Shown in pieces: positions 5,808 through 8,314 of a DNA stretch of 8,314 bases. Positions within the stretch are counted from its first letter, which is position 1. Every line of letters starts with the position of its first letter. Below the pieces are notes generated by a model. The model was not told where the DNA came from, ran no database searches, and saw only the letters and a list, made by a program, of their open reading frames with translations. The position numbers and the translations under genes were made by a program. Source of the stretch: Chloroflexia bacterium (GTDB taxonomy: Bacteria; Chloroflexota; Chloroflexia; Thermomicrobiales; UBA6265); assembly GCA_013698495.1 (NCBI GenBank), contig JACCUV010000168.1, positions 1 through 8,314 on the forward strand, read 5' to 3'.

Positions 5808-6809
5808 CTACGGATTGAACACTCCGCCCGCGCCCCAGCGGATCACGCCGGCGGCCCAGGCCAAACCGGCGCCAAAGGCAACGACGACGATGTTCATGCC
5901 ATCCTCGAGCGCGCCCGAGTCCGCCGCCTCGCAAAGGGCGATCGGCACCGAGGCCGCCGATGTGTTGCCATAGCGATCGAGATTGACCCACACCCGTTCG
6001 CGGGGCAGATCCAGGCGACGGGCGGCGGCGTCGATGATCCGCAGATTTGCCTGGTGCGGGATCAGCATCGCGATGTCGTCGAACGTGAGGCCCACCTTCT
6101 CGACGGCCTCCACCGCGGCATCGCCCATCACCTGCACCGCGAAGCGGAAAACTTCCTTGCCGTTCATTTGCAGGTAGGGACGATACTCCGGGAACAGGTC
6201 GGCGGATTCCGGAACCAACCCGCCCCAACCGGGCACGTAAAGGTGCTTGTGACCGGCCCCATCGGCGCCAAGTACGGTGGAGAGCAAGCCGCGCGGCTCC
6301 CCGGTGGCCTCGATCACGACCGCGCCGGCCCCATCGCCAAAGAGGACGCAGGTGCTGCGGTCGGAATAATCGACATAACGAGTGAGGGTGTCGACACCGA
6401 TCACCAGCGCCCGCTTGTAGACACCGGCATTGATGAATTGGCTGCCGACGGAAAGGGCGGTCACGAAACCGGCGCACGCCGCGCCGACGTCGAAGGCGCC
6501 GGCGTTCCCGCCGAGTTCGGCTTAAACCAAACATGCCTGGGAAACGAGGAAGTCGTCCGGAGTCGCGGTGCCGACGATAATCAGGTCGATTTCATCGGCC
6601 GTGCGGCCGGCTTTGGCGAGGGCATCGCGGCCGGCGGCAGCCGCAAGAGAGGTGGTGGAGTCGTTGGGTCCGACGATGTGTCGCTCGCGGATGCCGGTGC
6701 GCGACATGATCCACTCATCCGTCGTATCGACCATGGATTCCAGATCGTGATTGGTGAGCACGCGTGCTGGCAGCGCTTTACCCCAACCGGTGACGGCTGC
6801 GTATGGCAT
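5808..6809 (-). pseudogene. fabH: Beta-ketoacyl-ACP synthase III with one in-frame premature stop
   Basis: FabH condenses acetyl-CoA (or a branched acyl-CoA) with malonyl-ACP to start fatty-acid chains. Read through, the frame spans 333 codons with the whole family pattern: Cys112 in GAACAGF, His252 in PHQAN, Asn282 in RYGNTSAAS, a GDGAGAVV loop and a normal C-terminus. Codon 96, however, is TAA (6524-6522). Upstream and downstream parts are in the same frame, so this is a nonsense change and not an indel. The surrounding ACLV-stop-AELGG aligns with the ACQIQ...LG segment of E. coli FabH, so the lost residue is probably Gln (CAA to TAA, one transition). The first 95 residues lack all catalytic residues, and a restart at the GTG at 6464 would lack Cys112. 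The start at 6809 has AGGGGA six bases upstream. Sequencing error, recent mutation or real pseudogene cannot be told apart here. Confidence 0.85.
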
Positions 6810-6965
6810 CCCTCGTCCCCTGTGTTTCCCGGTCGTACTCGCGGCATGACGTGCTGAGCGATCCTCGACCGAGACGTCAGCCGCACGCGACCGGAATCGC
6901 CGGATTCGATGGTTCAGTGTGCCAGAGTGAACGCAAATTCTCCACGCTCGAAAGGTCGCGAGGTG

Positions 6966-7002
6966 TACACAAACGGCGGGAGCGCGTGGCGCATCCCGCC
7001 GT
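6966..7002 (-). terminator. Probable rho-independent terminator after rpmF
   Basis: ACGGCGGGA (6973-6981) and TCCCGCCGT (6994-7002) form a 9-base-pair stem. Inside it GCGC-GTG-GCGC adds four more pairs past a single bulged base. On the minus strand the hairpin is followed by TTTGTGT, a short and imperfect U-tract. It starts about 72 bases after the rpmF stop codon and would separate yceD-rpmF from fabH. Confidence 0.6.
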
Positions 7003-7012
7003 CATGATTATC

Positions 7013-7028
7013 CCACTACCGGTAGTGG
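7013..7028. repeat. Perfect 16-base palindrome
   Basis: CCACTACCGGTAGTGG is perfectly self-complementary with no spacer, as expected of a dimeric repressor site more than of a loop-forming RNA hairpin. It lies between the rpmF stop and the presumed fabH promoter region, about 200 bases before the fabH start. Confidence 0.6.
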
Positions 7029-7046
7029 CCGCTCTCGTGGCGGCCA
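7026..7046 (-). repeat. Hairpin shortly after rpmF
   Basis: TGGCCGC (7026-7032) pairs with GCGGCCA (7040-7046) around a 7-base loop, about 28 bases past the rpmF stop codon. No U-run follows on the minus strand. It overlaps the 16-base palindrome by three bases. Confidence 0.5.
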
Positions 7047-7074
7047 ATGAATGTGCCTTCCCGGTCCGGTGTGT

Positions 7075-7278
7075 CTAGGCCTCGGAGGCTCTTCGCGTGT
7101 CTTCGATCTCAATCACCTGGCGACCGCGGTAAATGCCGCAACTCGGGCAGACGTGGTGCGGCCGCTTCATTTCCCGACATGACTGGCAGGGCACGAGTTG
7201 AACCGCCGGGATGAAGTGATGGCGGCGACGGGTGCCCTGTCGCGCGCGGCTGATGCGTTGTTTTGGAAGAGCGCCCAT
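7075..7278 (-). CDS. rpmF: 50S ribosomal protein L32
   Basis: L32 is a small protein of the large ribosomal subunit. The 67-residue product has the basic N-terminal half typical of L32 (ALPKQRISRARQGTRRRHHF). Its four-cysteine zinc ribbon is complete, with Cys31 and Cys34 (CQSC) and Cys44 and Cys47 (CPSC) followed by GIYRGRQVI. It is therefore the zinc-binding (C+) form; other bacteria carry cysteine-free copies used under zinc limitation. About ten extra residues follow the usual end. The ATG at 7278 has AGGAG nine bases upstream. It sits 46 bases after yceD, the pairing seen in many bacteria, and is probably transcribed from the yceD promoter. Confidence 0.95.
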   Translation of the reverse strand: MGALPKQRISRARQGTRRRHHFIPAVQLVPCQSCREMKRPHHVCPSCGIYRGRQVIEIEDTRRASEA

Positions 7279-7324
7279 GACATTTGACTCCTGGGTGATT
7301 CAGGCCGGCACAAAGCCGGCAATC

Positions 7325-7906
7325 CTACGATTTGTCGTTGCCGGGTTCGTCGTCGTCCAGCAAACTGGCAAGACTGGCGAACCGGTGATCGAACTCGTCC
7401 TCTTGGTCCGTGGAGCGAAGCAGCGGTCCGGGACAATCCGGGCCGCAACTCGGCTGCATCGGAATCGCGAGCACAATCCACTGTCTCAGCGCCTCGCCGA
7501 GATCGAGTTCGTGGTTGTCGCCGATCGTGAACCCCGGCTCACTTTCGGCAACGTCGTCCGTGGCATCCACGGTATTCGGCAGTTCGGCGCCGGTCCGGAC
7601 ATCGACCAATTGCCGAATCGGTTCGGAGAATCGCTCCGCGATCGGTTGATTGTACGCCGCGAGACAGATGGCGCATTCGAGGGGCACGATCGCCGCCACA
7701 TCCGCCGTCACCAGAATCGCATCCTTGAGCCGCGTCAGCCTGGCCTTGGCCGTCACGTTGCGGGCGACCAGGTCGACATCGAGCGGGAGCGACTCTATTT
7801 CGATGACGATGTCACGGATGGCGCCAACTGGCTCCATGAGCAGCGAGGCGACGTTAAGTCGTGTGTCGCCGGGCAGATCGACAGTGCGATCTTCTTCAGT
7901 TGCCAT
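7325..7906 (-). CDS. yceD: YceD/DUF177 family protein
   Basis: This is a member of the YceD (DUF177) family, encoded just before rpmF in many bacteria and implicated in 23S rRNA/50S accumulation; the molecular role is not fully known. The 193-residue product shows the family's features: an N-terminal beta-rich region starting with LNVASLLMEPVGAIRDI, the ECAICLAAY motif (Cys78, Cys81), an acidic middle part, the ELDLGEALRQWIVLAIPMQP segment (133-152) and CGPDC (Cys154, Cys158). The four cysteines suggest a metal site, though this is inference. The C-terminus is acidic (DDDEPGNDKS). The ATG at 7906 has only a weak AGG nearby. A good promoter and a leader hairpin lie 70-130 bases upstream, and rpmF follows after 46 bases. 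Confidence 0.9.
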   Translation of the reverse strand: MATEEDRTVDLPGDTRLNVASLLMEPVGAIRDIVIEIESLPLDVDLVARNVTAKARLTRLKDAILVTADVAAIVPLECAICLAAYNQPIAERFSEPIRQLVDVRTGAELPNTVDATDDVAESEPGFTIGDNHELDLGEALRQWIVLAIPMQPSCGPDCPGPLLRSTDQEDEFDHRFASLASLLDDDEPGNDKS

Positions 7907-7972
7907 CGCTCAACCTGACTTGCCGACCGCCGCCCGGCCGCGCCATGGGCGCCTTCGGACATGCGCACGAAG

Positions 7973-7993
7973 ACGCCGGGCAAAACCCGGCGT
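7973..7993 (-). repeat. Leader hairpin near the 5' end of the yceD-rpmF transcript
   Basis: ACGCCGGG (7973-7980) pairs with CCCGGCGT (7986-7993) around a 5-base loop. It begins about ten bases downstream of the -10 element, so it would form the very 5' end of the mRNA. Such hairpins can protect transcripts from 5' decay. The U-rich loop (UUUUG in the transcript) is notable, but no terminator U-tract follows. Confidence 0.6.
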
Positions 7994-8002
7994 AACGGAG
8001 CA

Positions 8003-8032
8003 AGTATAGGCAGCGCGCTGGTCGGGCGTCAA
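8003..8032 (-). promoter_or_regulatory. Sigma70-type promoter for yceD-rpmF
   Basis: The minus strand reads TTGACG (8032-8027), an 18-base spacer and TATACT (8008-8003). Each hexamer is one base from consensus. Transcription would start near 7996, giving a leader of about 90 bases before the yceD ATG. Confidence 0.75.
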
Positions 8033-8044
8033 CGCGAGCCGCGG

Positions 8045-8082
8045 GTGCTGAATGCTCCGATGTTCAAAAGCGTTCACAGCAC
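8045..8082. repeat. Imperfect inverted repeat over the stop of the right-edge gene
   Basis: GTGCTGAATGCT (8045-8056) and AGCGTT-CA-CAGCAC (8069-8082) form a 12-position stem with a 2-base bulge and a 12-base loop. One pair is G-U on the plus strand and A-C mismatched on the minus strand. It overlaps the stop codon at 8076-8074 and may help end that transcript, but no U-run follows. Confidence 0.4.
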
Positions 8083-8314
8083 ACTCCAGATGATTCGACG
8101 CGAAAGCTCTGCGTGAACCGATCGATCAATTTCCTGCCGGGCTTGCTTGGTCAATGGAGCAAATAGATGTTGGGCTGCCTGTCCAAAGACTATCAACCTT
8201 GACTTTTCCTCAACTTGAGCCTGGACGACGTACGGCCGCTTTTCTGGATCGCTTCTCATGGCGGTGTGAATAACATTCCACTTTGATTGGTCAAGAAAGG
8301 TGACGCGGTCCAGG
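8074..8314 (-). CDS. Unrecognised protein, C-terminal part (5' truncated)
   Basis: An open frame enters from the right window edge and ends in TGA at 8076-8074, giving at least 79 residues. An internal ATG at 8259 would give 61, but the frame continues through LDRVTFLDQSKWNVIHTA to the edge and no good ribosome site precedes the ATG. The visible part is charged (many Arg, Glu, Lys, Gln) with a short hydrophobic patch, RLIVFGQAAQHLFAPL, and no membrane segment or cysteine motif. I recognise no family. The base composition is clearly lower in GC than yceD, rpmF or the fatty-acid genes. It lies upstream of the yceD promoter and is probably a separate transcription unit. It could also be a spurious frame, since codon support over 240 bases is limited. 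Confidence 0.45.
   Translation of the reverse strand, partial: LDRVTFLDQSKWNVIHTAMRSDPEKRPYVVQAQVEEKSRLIVFGQAAQHLFAPLTKQARQEIDRSVHAELSRRIIWSVL

Larger units (their letters stand above)
6810..7074 (-). other. rpmF-fabH intergenic region
   Basis: This 265-base gap has no credible gene. The half nearest rpmF holds three inverted repeats. The half nearest fabH contains only the fabH Shine-Dalgarno sequence and no convincing -35/-10 pair, although the terminator-like hairpin in between suggests a promoter should be present. plsX, often found between rpmF and fabH, is missing with no visible remnant. Confidence 0.5.

Noticed and set aside
6522..6809. A separate 95-residue protein and a separate 218-residue protein instead of one fabH
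   Set aside because: Both are in the same frame and together make one full FabH. The second would begin after the catalytic cysteine.

Overview
The window is about 60% G+C or higher over most of its length and reads as a bacterial housekeeping region. It centres on type II fatty-acid synthesis. The gene set (a YceD-like protein next to rpmF, a YqhY-type Asp23 protein between accC and nusB, an NFACT/RqcH protein, GTG and TTG starts with strong Shine-Dalgarno sequences) would suit a high-GC Gram-positive-like lineage. Chloroflexota (Thermomicrobia/Sphaerobacter-like) is my best guess, but it rests on general resemblance and not on a database search.

Layout, left to right. 1-521 (+): the 3' end of an NFACT-domain (RqcH/Rqc2-like) gene cut by the window edge. 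It converges on everything that follows, since all other genes are on the minus strand. 648-1463: tatC, noticeably AT-richer than its neighbours. 1464-1689: a gap with a rho-independent terminator for acpP. 1690-1929: acpP with a TTG start. 1930-2361: a 432-base gap rich in inverted repeats built on the motif GGGCGGAC. 2362-2934: nusB. 2986-3387: Asp23/YqhY. 3435-4808: accC with a GTG start. 4896-5648: fabG. 5808-6809: fabH, interrupted by one in-frame TAA. 6810-7074: a gap with hairpins. 7075-7278: rpmF. 7325-7906: YceD/DUF177. 7907-8073: the yceD leader, with a good sigma70-type promoter and a leader hairpin. 8074-8314: the C-terminal part of an unrecognised protein running off the right edge.

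Transcription on the minus strand therefore reads yceD-rpmF, fabH-fabG-accC-yqhY-nusB, acpP, tatC. AccC charges biotin for acetyl-CoA carboxylase, FabH starts chains on ACP, FabG reduces the 3-keto intermediates and AcpP carries the chain. YceD and rpmF are the usual ribosomal neighbours of fatty-acid genes. NusB links the cluster to rRNA antitermination. accB, plsX, fabD and fabF, often found in such clusters, are absent here.

The two most notable points are the single premature stop in an otherwise complete fabH, and a 19-base sequence shared in opposite orientation between the nusB-acpP gap and the fabH-fabG gap. The first of these gaps carries further copies of its GGGCGGAC core in alternating orientation. 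I did not find a mobile element, CRISPR array, tRNA or rRNA, and I see no convincing novel multi-gene system.
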